NCBI GenBank assembly: GCA_001603115.1
Contig: LVBG01000011.1
Location: forward strand, 17,722-81,721
DNA length: 64,000 nt
Reading direction: 5' to 3'
Origin: Spirochaetales bacterium Spiro_05
GTDB taxonomy: Bacteria > Spirochaetota > Spirochaetia > Sphaerochaetales > Sphaerochaetaceae
The notes under the pieces are model-generated. The model searched no databases. It was not told the DNA's origin and worked only from the letters and a program-made list of their open reading frames with translations. The position numbers and the translations under genes are program-made. Numbering within the stretch: position 1 is the stretch's first letter; every line of letters starts with the position of its first letter. Positions 24,928 to 33,434 of this stretch are shown piece by piece.

Positions 24928-26085
24928 GTGGACCGTCTTGAATTGAAGTATGGGTGCAATCCAAACCAGAAACAGGCTGCCATCAGTGTGGAATCAGGGA
25001 GTCTTCCCCTCCAGGTGCTCAACGGAAAGGCAGGGTATATAAACCTGCTCGATGCTCTCAATGGTTGGCAGCTTGTCAGCTCGTTGAAGAGGGCAACCGG
25101 CCTTGCCTCTGCAGCATCCTTCAAGCATGTGAGCCCTGCAGGTGCTGCCGTAGGACTGGCCCTTGATGAGGTGGAGCGAAGTATGTACTTCATTTCGGAA
25201 AGCCAGGAGCTTTCGAGCCTGGCTGCAGCCTATGTACGTGCCCGCGGTGCCGACCGCATGTCCTCCTTCGGCGATTTCATCAGCCTCAGCGATGAATGCG
25301 ACCTCAGTACTGCAAAAGTCATCAAGGCGGAGGTCAGTGACGGGGTGATCGCCCCCTCCTATACAGCTGAGGCGTTGGAGATCCTTAAGCAAAAGAAAGA
25401 CGGTTCCTTCACCGTCCTCGCCATCGATCCCGGTTGGCAAGCCCCGCTTCTGGAGACGCGCTCGGTGTTCGGCATCACCTTCACCCAGGAGCGCAATACA
25501 GTGGTATTGGACAGGGGTATCCTCACAGGCGTGGTGACACGCAAGAAAGAGATTCCCGAGGATGCGGTGATCGACCTTCTGGTTGCCCTCAATACCCTCA
25601 AGTACACCCAGTCCAACTCCGTCTGCTATGCGAAACGCGGGCAGACCATCGGGGTGGGGGCCGGCCAGCAGTCACGCATCCATTGCACCCGTCTTGCCGG
25701 GGATAAGGCAGATCTGTGGCACTTGCGCCAGTGCAAGGCTGTGCTCGATCTTCCCTTCTTGCCCAAGCTCAGCCGCAATGACAAGGACAACGCGGTGGAA
25801 CACTACCTGCAGGGAGAGCTGGAAGGGTGGCGGCAGTATTTCAGTGAGGAGGTCGTCCCTCTTTCGGCAGAGCAAAAAAAGGAAATCCTTTCGCAGGTAA
25901 GCGGGGTCAGCCTGGCCAGTGATGCCTTCTTCCCCTTCCGCGACAATATCGACAGGGCTGCTCGCAGCGGGGTCTCCTATGTCGTACAGAGCGGAGGGTC
26001 CCTTCGTGACGAGCTGGTCATCGAGGCGTGTGACGCGTACAAGATGGTGATGGTGTGCAACGCCATCCGTCTCTTCCACCACTAG
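24928..26085 (+). CDS. purH: Stand-alone AICAR transformylase (PurH C-terminal domain type)
   Basis: 385 aa. It matches only the transformylase half of the bifunctional PurH; the N-terminal IMP cyclohydrolase domain is absent. The catalytic Lys-His pair is in ASFKHVSPAGA near residue 67. Other family strings are SFGDFISLSD, YTQSNSVCYAKRGQTIG (near 230) and FPFRDNIDRAARSGV (near 330). It formylates AICAR with 10-formyl-THF. The start is GTG with AGAGGAG upstream. The PurO domain of the previous gene supplies the missing cyclisation, so the two neighbouring genes together replace PurH. Confidence 0.9.
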   Translation: MDRLELKYGCNPNQKQAAISVESGSLPLQVLNGKAGYINLLDALNGWQLVSSLKRATGLASAASFKHVSPAGAAVGLALDEVERSMYFISESQELSSLAAAYVRARGADRMSSFGDFISLSDECDLSTAKVIKAEVSDGVIAPSYTAEALEILKQKKDGSFTVLAIDPGWQAPLLETRSVFGITFTQERNTVVLDRGILTGVVTRKKEIPEDAVIDLLVALNTLKYTQSNSVCYAKRGQTIGVGAGQQSRIHCTRLAGDKADLWHLRQCKAVLDLPFLPKLSRNDKDNAVEHYLQGELEGWRQYFSEEVVPLSAEQKKEILSQVSGVSLASDAFFPFRDNIDRAARSGVSYVVQSGGSLRDELVIEACDAYKMVMVCNAIRLFHH

Positions 26086-26086
26086 G

Positions 26087-27388
26087 ATGCGCGTCCTCAT
26101 CGTCGGTTCGGGCGGCCGCGAACACGCCTTGGCAAAAGCGATTGCAAAGAGTGCTTTGCATCCCGTTCTCTTCGGAATCGGGGTGAATGCCGGCATGTCG
26201 GGTCTGGCTGAGATGCAGGACATCAAGCTCTCCGATCATCAGGCCATTCTCTCCTATGCTTGGGACAAGGAGATTGACTTTGCAGTCATCGGGCCAGACC
26301 AGCCTTTGGTGGATGGCTTGGTCGATCTGTTGGAGACAGGGGGAATCCGTTGTTTCGGACCCAATAAGCGCGCAAGCAGGGTTGAGGGCAGCAAGGCTTG
26401 GGCAAAGGCTTTCATGCAGCGCCATCACATCCCCACACCCGCCTATCGTGTGTTCAGCGATGTCAATGAAGCGATGGAGTATGGTGCAATCTGTCCGCTT
26501 CCCATCGTCATCAAAGCCGATGGGCTTGCTCTGGGAAAGGGGGTGGTCATCGCTGAGGACCGAAGCACACTCTTCTCGACGCTTACCGGCATGATGGTCG
26601 ACCATATTCACGGCAAGAGCGGGGAGACGATTGTCATGGAGCAGTTCGTTACCGGTCCTGAAGTCAGCCTTTTGGTGCTTTGTGACGGCGAACATGCACT
26701 CCCCTTATTGAGCGCCATGGACCACAAGCGGGCTTGGGATGGGGACCAGGGACCCAATACCGGGGGGATGGGCGTGGTTGCACCAAACCCGTACTATACC
26801 CAAGAGGTGGCCGATTTCTGCATGCAAAACATCGTGCTTCCGACCATCAGGGGACTCAAGGAGGAAGGCAGCTCATTTGTAGGCTGCCTTTTCTTCGGCC
26901 TCATGATCACCCCCGACGCACCTACGGTCATTGAGTACAACTGTCGTTTCGGCGATCCTGAAGCCGAGGCTGTGCTTGCTCTGCTCGATGATGATTTGCT
27001 GGATCTCCTTCTCAGTGCCCGCGAAGGTACGCTGGATACCAGGCATGTACGTTTCCATCCAGGCTATGCCGTTTCGGTTACTGTCGCCAGCAGGGGATAT
27101 CCCGTCTGTTCTGAGATTGGCAAGCAGATCACCATCGGCAAGATGGCTGACAACGTTGAGGTCCTATATGCAGCGGTAGCTCAAACTGTGAACGGAGAGC
27201 TGATTTCCACCGGGGGGCGGGTGCTCCACGTAGTGGGGAGGGGCTCGGGCATACAAGAGGCGAGAGAGGCTGCGTACGAAGCAGTGAAGCAGACGCATTT
27301 TACAGGGATGCACTATCGCACTGACATCGGTTTTCGTGCGTTGAAGAGGGAGGAGTCTGATGGTTCATCAGGTGCTGTTGTGTCGTAA
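26087..27388 (+). CDS. purD: PurD, GAR synthetase
   Basis: 433 aa ATP-grasp ligase that joins phosphoribosylamine and glycine. N-terminal VLIVGSGGREHALA, central PIVIKADGLALGKGVV near residue 145, MDHKRAWDGDQGPNTGGMG near 215, and EYNCRFGDPEAEAVL near 285 are all canonical. It starts one base after the previous stop, and its 3' end overlaps purL by 29 bases. Confidence 0.95.
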   Translation: MRVLIVGSGGREHALAKAIAKSALHPVLFGIGVNAGMSGLAEMQDIKLSDHQAILSYAWDKEIDFAVIGPDQPLVDGLVDLLETGGIRCFGPNKRASRVEGSKAWAKAFMQRHHIPTPAYRVFSDVNEAMEYGAICPLPIVIKADGLALGKGVVIAEDRSTLFSTLTGMMVDHIHGKSGETIVMEQFVTGPEVSLLVLCDGEHALPLLSAMDHKRAWDGDQGPNTGGMGVVAPNPYYTQEVADFCMQNIVLPTIRGLKEEGSSFVGCLFFGLMITPDAPTVIEYNCRFGDPEAEAVLALLDDDLLDLLLSAREGTLDTRHVRFHPGYAVSVTVASRGYPVCSEIGKQITIGKMADNVEVLYAAVAQTVNGELISTGGRVLHVVGRGSGIQEAREAAYEAVKQTHFTGMHYRTDIGFRALKREESDGSSGAVVS

Positions 27389-30300
27389 GGATGCGTTTAG
27401 GAACCAGGATGCCGAGTTGGCCGCTCAGCTTCGAAGCTTGCTGGGCTTGCAAGACCTCCAGGGCTTGCTGATCTGTCTTCGCTATGCGATCGAGGGTCTC
27501 GATGCAGGGCAAGCCTCCCTTCTGAGTGACCAGCTGCTGGTTGACAGCACGCGTGACAGGAAACTGGATTGCCTTCCTCAGGATACCTGGAATCTTGGGG
27601 TGGAGATGCACAGCGGGCAGTTCGACCAGCGTTCCTATGCTGTCCAGCTCTGCTGCAAGTTGCTGCTTCCCGAAGCGGATATCCAGGTCAGGACAGCCAC
27701 CTTTTACTGCTTTGAAGGTACCTTCAGTGAACAGGAGAAAGAGCGCGTGCGCTCTTACCTCATCAACGAGGTGGAAGCTCGAGAAGCCTCAGAACTGTTG
27801 GCCGACCATCTCTTTGAGCACCAAGAGGCTCCTGCCTTTCCTCCAAGTCTCGAGGGTTTTTGTGAGCAGCAGAACCTGAGGGCCCTGCTCGATGAGCACC
27901 AGCTTGCCATGGATGAGGATGACCTTGCCCTCATCCAGCGCTGGTTCACCTCCCAAGGTCGCAATCCCACGCTTACCGAGCTGAAGGTCTTGGATACCTA
28001 CTGGTCCGATCACTGCAGACATACGACCTTTCTCACCGAACTGGATGAGGTGGTGATTGATGACCCACAGATCGATGCCATCTATCGGATGTTTCTCAGC
28101 GACCGAATGAGACTCGGCGTGAACAAGAGCCTTACCCTCATGGAGCTTGCCACCTTTGCAGCCAAAGTCATACGGGCAGAAGGGGGCTTGACAGAGCTCG
28201 ACCAAAGCGATGAGATCAATGCCTGCTCAGTGCATATCGATGTGGATGTCGAAGGTGAGAAGGTTCCCTACCTGCTCCAGTTCAAGAACGAGACACACAA
28301 CCATCCGACCGAGATTGAGCCCTTCGGAGGGGCCGCCACCTGTATCGGCGGAGCCATCCGCGATCCTCTTTCGGGACGCAGTTACGTCTACCAGGGGATG
28401 AGGCTCTCAGGATCTGGCGACCCTACCACAGCCTTGGACCAGACACGTGAAGGAAAGCTTGCCCAACGCACCATTGCCCTACGATCCGCCCACGGCTTCA
28501 GCTCCTACGGCAACCAGATTGGCCTGGCTACCTCCTTGGTGGAGGAGTTCTATCACCCGGGGTTTGTTGCCAAGCACATGGAGCTGGGCTTTGTCATTGG
28601 CGCAGTGCCTCTGGCTCAGGTCAGACGGGAGAAGCCCGAACCTTCTGATGTGGTCATCCTCGTTGGGGGCAGGACTGGCCGGGACGGCTGCGGTGGTGCT
28701 ACCGGCTCTTCGAAGAGCCATGGCCTGACCAGTCTGGAGACGTGTGCCAGTGAGGTCCAGCGGGGCAATGCACCCCAGGAGCGCAAGTTGCAGCGTCTGA
28801 TGCGAAGAGCTGAGGTGACCCGCCTGATCAAGCGGTGCAATGATTTTGGTGCTGGGGGTGTGAGCGTAGCCATCGGAGAGCTGGCCGACGGGGTGATGAT
28901 CGACCTTGATGCACTTCCCACCAAGTACGAGGGGCTGGATGGGACAGAGCGGGCGATTAGCGAAAGCCAGGAGCGGATGGCCATGGTGGTTGCCGAGCAG
29001 GATGCAGCAGCCTTTCTTCGCTATGCCGAGGAGGAGAACCTCGAGGCGACGGTGGTTGCCCGGATTACCGAAGAACCTAAGCTGGTGATGCACTACCAAG
29101 GAAAGACCTTGGTGAACCTCAGCCGTGAGTTGCTCTCCAGCAATGGAGCGAAAAAGAGGGCGGGCGTCCATGTTCCCCGCTATGCGGACCCGACTGCGAA
29201 GCGAGCGCACTTTGGAGAAGCAGAGCTGGATGCATTACTTTGTGACCTCAACTCAGCAAGCAAGCAAGCGTTGTCACAGCGTTTTGACAATACCATCGGT
29301 GGAGGCAGTGTGCTGCAGAGCTATGGCGGAGTCACACAGTCAAGTCCGGCGCAGGTGATGGCAGCACTCATTCCGACAGCTGAGGGAAAGACCACAACCA
29401 CCAGCCTTGCTTCCTACGGCTATGACCCCTATGAATCTGAGGCAAATCCCTTCAGAGGAGCCTTTCTTGCAGTAACACACTCGCTTGCAAAAGTTGCGGC
29501 TGCAGGGGGTGATCTTGATCAGACCTATCTGACGTTCCAGGAGTACTTCGGAAAGCTTGGAAGCGACCCTATTCGTTGGGGCCTGCCGTTCGCCTCCCTC
29601 TTGGGCGCTTACAAGGCACAGCGGCTCTTCAGGACGGCCGCCATCGGGGGAAAGGACTCGATGAGCGGCACCTACGGCTCGCTTTCGGTTCCTCCCACGC
29701 TGGTAAGCTTTGCCGTAAGCGTGGCAGAGAAGCAGATGCTCGGCAGCAACCACTTTGCACAGGCAGGTTCATCGCTCTACCTCCTTGAAGCAGGGCGGGA
29801 AGAAGAGCTTCCCTCCCTTTTCAGCTACGTAAGCACCTTAGTTCGGCAAAAGCGAGTACGTGCAGCGTACGCCTTGGGCTGGGGTGGGTTGGCTCTTGCG
29901 GGAATTCACATGAGCATGGGCAATGAAATAGGGTGCATCTTTGCGTGCGAGCTTGATCTTGCCCAGAAGCGGTATGGATCTTTCCTGGTCGAGGTGGAAG
30001 GAGCTTTGGAGGTTGGTTTGAAGGTCGGCCGGACTACTGCAGAACCTGAGGTGGTATTCCCGACTTGCAGCAAGGATATCAAAGCACTGCGATCGAGTCT
30101 GGAAGCACCGCTTGCAGGAGTATATGGAGCGATGCATACAAAAGGTGAGCGAGTCCCCACCTTGGGCTTTGTTGCACAATCACATGCGAAATGCCGCTAC
30201 CCCAAGGCAAAACCACGGGTGCTCATCCCGGTCTTCGAGGGAACCAACTGTGAGCTCGACAGCCAGAGGGCATGGAAGGCAGTGGGAGCTGAGGTTGAAT

Positions 30301-31007
30301 TGCTTGTGGTAAATACCCTTTCTCCTCGGCAGGTTGAGATGAGTGTCACCCGGATGATCTCCTCCCTCGAACAGAGCCAGATCCTATTCTTGAGTGGAGG
30401 CTTCTCTGCAGCAGACGAACCTGATGGCTCGGGCAAGTTCATTGCATCCTTTTTGGCCAATCCCCTGATCAAGGCCAGGATCGAGGCCTTGCTTGCCCAG
30501 CATGACGGACTGGTGGGAGGCATATGCAATGGGTTCCAGGCTCTTGTACGGCTCGGGCTGCTTCCTCATGGGAAGATACAAAAACCCAAAGCAGGGGAGC
30601 CTATGTTGCTGGACAACCAGGTGGGGCATCATATCTCCCGTCTGGTCAACTGCCGCGTCAGTTCAACCCTTTCGCCTTGGTTCAGTGCCTTCAAGGTGGG
30701 AGATGTCCAGCTTCTTCCCGTCTCCCATGGGGAGGGGCGGTTCTTTGCAGAGGAATCGGTGCTTGCAGACCTGATCAAGGGCGGCCAGATAGCCAGCCAG
30801 TATGTGGACAGCCAGGGGTATGCAACCACCACGTTTCCAGACAATCCCAATGGTTCCCTGTACGCAGTGGAAGCCTTGAGCAGTGTGGATGGGAAGGTGT
30901 TCGGCAGGATGGCACACAGCGAACGCATGGTGGATCAGCTGTATCTGAACACCGAGGCAAAAGCTGATGCTGCGCTGTTTTGGGGCGCTGTCCGCTATTT
31001 TGGTTGA
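27360..31007 (+). CDS. purL: PurL, FGAM synthase (single long chain)
   Basis: 1215 aa. It carries the synthetase halves and a C-terminal glutaminase in one chain, like the large proteobacterial and clostridial forms. FKNETHNHPTEIEPFGGAAT near residue 310 is the ATP-site signature. The glutaminase has GICNGFQALVRLG, with the nucleophile Cys near residue 1057, and a late VSHGEGRF with the catalytic His. It makes FGAM from FGAR, glutamine and ATP. GGGAGG precedes the ATG. It is the last gene of the operon and is followed by a hairpin. Confidence 0.93.
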   Translation: MVHQVLLCRKDAFRNQDAELAAQLRSLLGLQDLQGLLICLRYAIEGLDAGQASLLSDQLLVDSTRDRKLDCLPQDTWNLGVEMHSGQFDQRSYAVQLCCKLLLPEADIQVRTATFYCFEGTFSEQEKERVRSYLINEVEAREASELLADHLFEHQEAPAFPPSLEGFCEQQNLRALLDEHQLAMDEDDLALIQRWFTSQGRNPTLTELKVLDTYWSDHCRHTTFLTELDEVVIDDPQIDAIYRMFLSDRMRLGVNKSLTLMELATFAAKVIRAEGGLTELDQSDEINACSVHIDVDVEGEKVPYLLQFKNETHNHPTEIEPFGGAATCIGGAIRDPLSGRSYVYQGMRLSGSGDPTTALDQTREGKLAQRTIALRSAHGFSSYGNQIGLATSLVEEFYHPGFVAKHMELGFVIGAVPLAQVRREKPEPSDVVILVGGRTGRDGCGGATGSSKSHGLTSLETCASEVQRGNAPQERKLQRLMRRAEVTRLIKRCNDFGAGGVSVAIGELADGVMIDLDALPTKYEGLDGTERAISESQERMAMVVAEQDAAAFLRYAEEENLEATVVARITEEPKLVMHYQGKTLVNLSRELLSSNGAKKRAGVHVPRYADPTAKRAHFGEAELDALLCDLNSASKQALSQRFDNTIGGGSVLQSYGGVTQSSPAQVMAALIPTAEGKTTTTSLASYGYDPYESEANPFRGAFLAVTHSLAKVAAAGGDLDQTYLTFQEYFGKLGSDPIRWGLPFASLLGAYKAQRLFRTAAIGGKDSMSGTYGSLSVPPTLVSFAVSVAEKQMLGSNHFAQAGSSLYLLEAGREEELPSLFSYVSTLVRQKRVRAAYALGWGGLALAGIHMSMGNEIGCIFACELDLAQKRYGSFLVEVEGALEVGLKVGRTTAEPEVVFPTCSKDIKALRSSLEAPLAGVYGAMHTKGERVPTLGFVAQSHAKCRYPKAKPRVLIPVFEGTNCELDSQRAWKAVGAEVELLVVNTLSPRQVEMSVTRMISSLEQSQILFLSGGFSAADEPDGSGKFIASFLANPLIKARIEALLAQHDGLVGGICNGFQALVRLGLLPHGKIQKPKAGEPMLLDNQVGHHISRLVNCRVSSTLSPWFSAFKVGDVQLLPVSHGEGRFFAEESVLADLIKGGQIASQYVDSQGYATTTFPDNPNGSLYAVEALSSVDGKVFGRMAHSERMVDQLYLNTEAKADAALFWGAVRYFG

Positions 31008-31017
31008 CCGTTGTGTC

Positions 31018-31044
31018 AGAGAGCGCCCATTCTGGGCTCTCTTT
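31018..31044 (+). terminator. Terminator of the purine operon
   Basis: Stem of AGAGAG, one mismatch, and GCCCA pairing with TGGGC and CTCTTT around a TTC loop. The T-rich end lies inside the stem, so it may be a moderate terminator. Confidence 0.6.
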
Positions 31045-31077
31045 GACCCATATGTGTCGATTTGACCCAATTGATAC
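31045..31077. promoter_or_regulatory. Tandem palindromes, candidate activator sites for the sigma-54 promoter
   Basis: Two similar 14-bp near-palindromes spaced 19 bases apart: GACCCATATGTGTC (31045-31058) and GACCCAATTGATAC (31064-31077), each inside a repeated TTTGACCCA. They lie 146-178 bases before the sigma-54 promoter, the normal distance for enhancer-binding activators. A weaker related site (GACCGTTGTGTC) is at 31006-31017. Confidence 0.5.
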
Positions 31078-31222
31078 AATCCGTGGGGCTCATTGCGGGT
31101 ACTTTGCATCCGGCTTATTTGGTGCGTGCTGGATTGCTTTGGTGTTTGGAATTTATATAAAATAATATGAAATAAAGAATTAAAAACTTTTTTAGAAATT
31201 TCCTTCTTTTTATTTAAAAAGT

Positions 31223-31238
31223 TGGCACGCCTCTTGCA
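31223..31238 (+). promoter_or_regulatory. Sigma-54 (RpoN) promoter of hsp20
   Basis: TGGCACGCCTCTTGCA matches the -24/-12 consensus TGGCAC-N5-TTGCA exactly, with GG and GC ten bases apart. It predicts a start near 31248 and a leader of about 40 bases carrying GGAGG before the ATG at 31288. Confidence 0.88.
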
Positions 31239-31287
31239 TATATGTTTGCATCATCAACGAACGATATGAACACATGGAGGTGTCACA

Positions 31288-31710
31288 ATGAAATATTACG
31301 TATCCTACAACCACAGCAACCCGGTGTCAAACTTCGAATCCCTGTTCAACGACCTTTGGTCCGATTGGGGCGCAAGTTCGAGCAAGATTCCACCGGTAGA
31401 CATTTATGAGACCGAGAAGGCCTATGTCATTGAGGCAGAGCTAGCCGGCTACAAGCAGGATGAGGTACAGGTCAATGTCGACAAGCATGTGCTGAGGATC
31501 AGCAGCGACAAGCAGAGCCTCAAGGATGTCGATGGAAAGAAGAGCTTGGTGCGCGAGCGCTACTTCAAGAAGTTCGAACGCTCCTTCAGCCTTCCTGAGG
31601 ATATCGATGAGTCCGCCATCGAGGGCGAGTTCAGCGATGGTGTACTGACCATCACGCTTCCCAAGAAGGAAGAGGTACTGCCCAAGACCATTGAAGTGAA
31701 AATCAAATGA
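31288..31710 (+). CDS. Hsp20/alpha-crystallin small heat-shock protein
   Basis: 140 aa. The alpha-crystallin domain covers about residues 30-140: PPVDIYETEKAYVIEAELAG at its start and GVLTITLPKKEE near the end. The N-terminal arm (FNDLWSDWG) is short and aromatic, as in other bacterial members, and the protein ends KTIEVKIK. It holds unfolding proteins in an ATP-independent way. It stands alone between a sigma-54 promoter and a terminator, so its control is unusual for a heat-shock gene; no CIRCE element is visible. Confidence 0.93.
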   Translation: MKYYVSYNHSNPVSNFESLFNDLWSDWGASSSKIPPVDIYETEKAYVIEAELAGYKQDEVQVNVDKHVLRISSDKQSLKDVDGKKSLVRERYFKKFERSFSLPEDIDESAIEGEFSDGVLTITLPKKEEVLPKTIEVKIK

Positions 31711-31747
31711 GGTAGCCGAGAGTCGGTTCCCACCCCTTGCACTAAGC

Positions 31748-31777
31748 AGCCTGCAGTTGAATTTGCAGGCTGTTTTT
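31748..31777 (+). terminator. Rho-independent terminator after hsp20
   Basis: Perfect 8-bp stem AGCCTGCA / TGCAGGCT with an 8-base loop, followed by GTTTTT. Confidence 0.88.
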
Positions 31778-32167
31778 CAGCATCAGAGTCAAGACAACCG
31801 AGACAGCAGAAAGGAAGGGCGTTTCCAAAATCTCAACGAGGGTTTCGCAACCGATCATTGCAAGCAGGAGTACGAGAAGTATCTGAATGCGTTGTTTTTT
31901 CTGAGTGTACAACCTCCAAAGTGTCTTGATACCGAAATGGTAAACCCACTATTGGATGTGATGAATGGTTGAAACTGTATGAAGAGAATACTTTTAGGGG
32001 AAATTTGGACAAACACTAACCGTATGCTTCATAGGTTTTTAAAAAATAGGACATTCTCTTGGGTGGTGATGGAGGTGAACCCCAATTGAGGGTAAAAGAA
32101 AGGTAAATCGCTGAATCTGGTTGGTAACCCATACTGATAGTGTCCTTGGTAAGGTCTGCTCATCAAG
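31778..32167. other. Gene-free, AT-richer stretch
   Basis: No recognisable gene. Short open frames exist on both strands (for example plus 31757-31972, minus 32029-32403), but none has a ribosome site, a promoter or a recognisable sequence. Base composition is clearly richer in A+T than the flanks. It looks like decayed coding DNA continuous with the pseudogene that follows. Confidence 0.5.
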
Positions 32168-32560
32168 ATGAACCGAACCATGTCCCTCAAGTCGCTCTCA
32201 TTATGCGCTATTAAGCTTATCATCGAGTTGAATTCTTCCTCAATGCGTCTGTTATGGCATTGCGTTAGCCGTGGTAGTGTGCTGATTGTCCAAAAGTGTC
32301 TTGAAAATGGCTTACCGTCTCCATTTTGGAAATCCGATCTAAAGCTAGGAGTTACGGTAACCTTTCCTGCCCCGGAAGTTGTTAAGCTGTTGAGGCACCT
32401 CATAGGTGAGATGAGTAGGGAAGAATTACAAATAGCAATGAGACTTAAGGATGCGGAGCATTTCCGTAAGTCCTATATAAATCCAGCACTTGAGTTGCAA
32501 GTCATTGAAAGGACGATACCTGATAAACGTACCAGCAGTAAGCAAATGTACCGAATATAG
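32168..32560 (+). pseudogene. Remnant of an AlbA_2/RecG-like ATP-binding regulator (C-terminal end)
   Basis: The last 85-90 codons read like the C-terminal winged-helix end of large AlbA_2 or Fic-associated DNA-binding proteins: IVQKCLENGLPSPF, then GEMSREELQIAMRLKDAEHF and IERTIPDKRTSSKQ. In intact relatives this follows some 350 residues that include the ATP-binding domain; here a stop at 32150 cuts the frame and the upstream sequence is not readable in any frame. There is no ribosome site at the nominal ATG. I regard it as a gene fragment left by an old transfer. The family name rests on memory of the C-terminal pattern only. Confidence 0.5.
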
Positions 32561-32904
32561 CCAATTGGCGAACAGATACTGGCAAACTTGATCGATGAAG
32601 GCGATGCATAGGCAAAGCTGGATACAAGGGGAAGTTTTAACCAAGAGGTAGAATGTATTTACTATTTGCCCGCATTCGGGGCAGACAACAGCTCCTTAGT
32701 TCCGCTGAGGTGAAACCTCTCGGTTTTAATAGTCTTTCATGATGGGATAACTTTTTGTTATAGACCATAGCAGTATTGCCAAACTCTCAGAGAATACCAC
32801 TTACAGATACCTTGCTAAGCAACCTGCCCACTCAAATCAGCAAATTGACAGAAACAATGAGGCCGAAGCTCCTTGTAGGGATGCAACGGCCTCTTTCACC
32901 TGTT
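32561..32904. other. Gene-free stretch between the pseudogene and the cupin gene
   Basis: No gene seen. It contains the 3' flank of the pseudogene and the region downstream of the minus-strand cupin gene. On the minus strand near 32680 a short VCPECG zinc-finger-like string can be read, but the frame is not open enough to support a gene. Confidence 0.4.
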
Positions 32905-33249
32905 TCAGTCGAGAATGATCAGGGCGAGGAAGGTCAACGGCTCGTCCTCCTCGTTGCGGATGGCATGGCTTGCACCACCGCCGGTGATGACCAAGTCGCC
33001 TTTCTCCACAACCTTTTCCCCATCGGCTTCGGTTACGATGCCGCGGCCACCGGTAATCCAGTAGTATTCGGTTTCGTTTACATGGTCGTGAGTTCCGATG
33101 GAACATCCCTTATCAATGCGAAGTTCGGAAAAGAGCCTGCAATGCGCTACAGTCCCCTCATCGCTGAGAGCCTTAAAGGCCACCTGTCCGGTTCCTCCAC
33201 GCAATTTTTCCTTGATGCTGACGTTCATTTCATTTGCTTTCTTGATCAT
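32905..33249 (-). CDS. Cupin-domain protein
   Basis: 114 aa single-domain cupin. Motif 1 is GTHDHVNETEYYWITGGRG, with the His and Glu that usually bind a metal; motif 2 is GDLVITGGGASHAIRN, ending in the last metal-binding His. Such small cupins bind sugars or other small ligands or act as isomerases; no substrate can be read here. AGGAGG lies 7 bases before the ATG. It stands alone, divergent from nfnA. Confidence 0.88.
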   Translation of the reverse strand: MIKKANEMNVSIKEKLRGGTGQVAFKALSDEGTVAHCRLFSELRIDKGCSIGTHDHVNETEYYWITGGRGIVTEADGEKVVEKGDLVITGGGASHAIRNEEDEPLTFLALIILD

Positions 33250-33303
33250 GATTGACCCTCCTGCCTTAGTGTGCCAGCTCTGTCCTTCTTGGGCAATACA
33301 TAC

Positions 33304-33332
33304 TTGACACTCGCCCGAGAGAATTTAATACT
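33304..33332 (+). promoter_or_regulatory. Promoter of nfnAB
   Basis: TTGACA (33304-33309) followed by TAATAC/AATACT 16-17 bases later; the leader of about 95 bases ends with GAGGAG before the ATG. Confidence 0.6.
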
Positions 33333-33434
33333 GAGACAACCGTGCTTACACAATGCCGATTTTTGTCTGGATTCCCACCTTGGTGGAAATTCAGGCTGAT
33401 TCGTGATGTGATGCACGTAGGTTGAGGAGTAGCA

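Noticed and set aside
32029-32403. A 124-aa minus-strand frame in the decayed island
   Set aside because: It runs opposite the recognisable regulator fragment and has no start signals or family.
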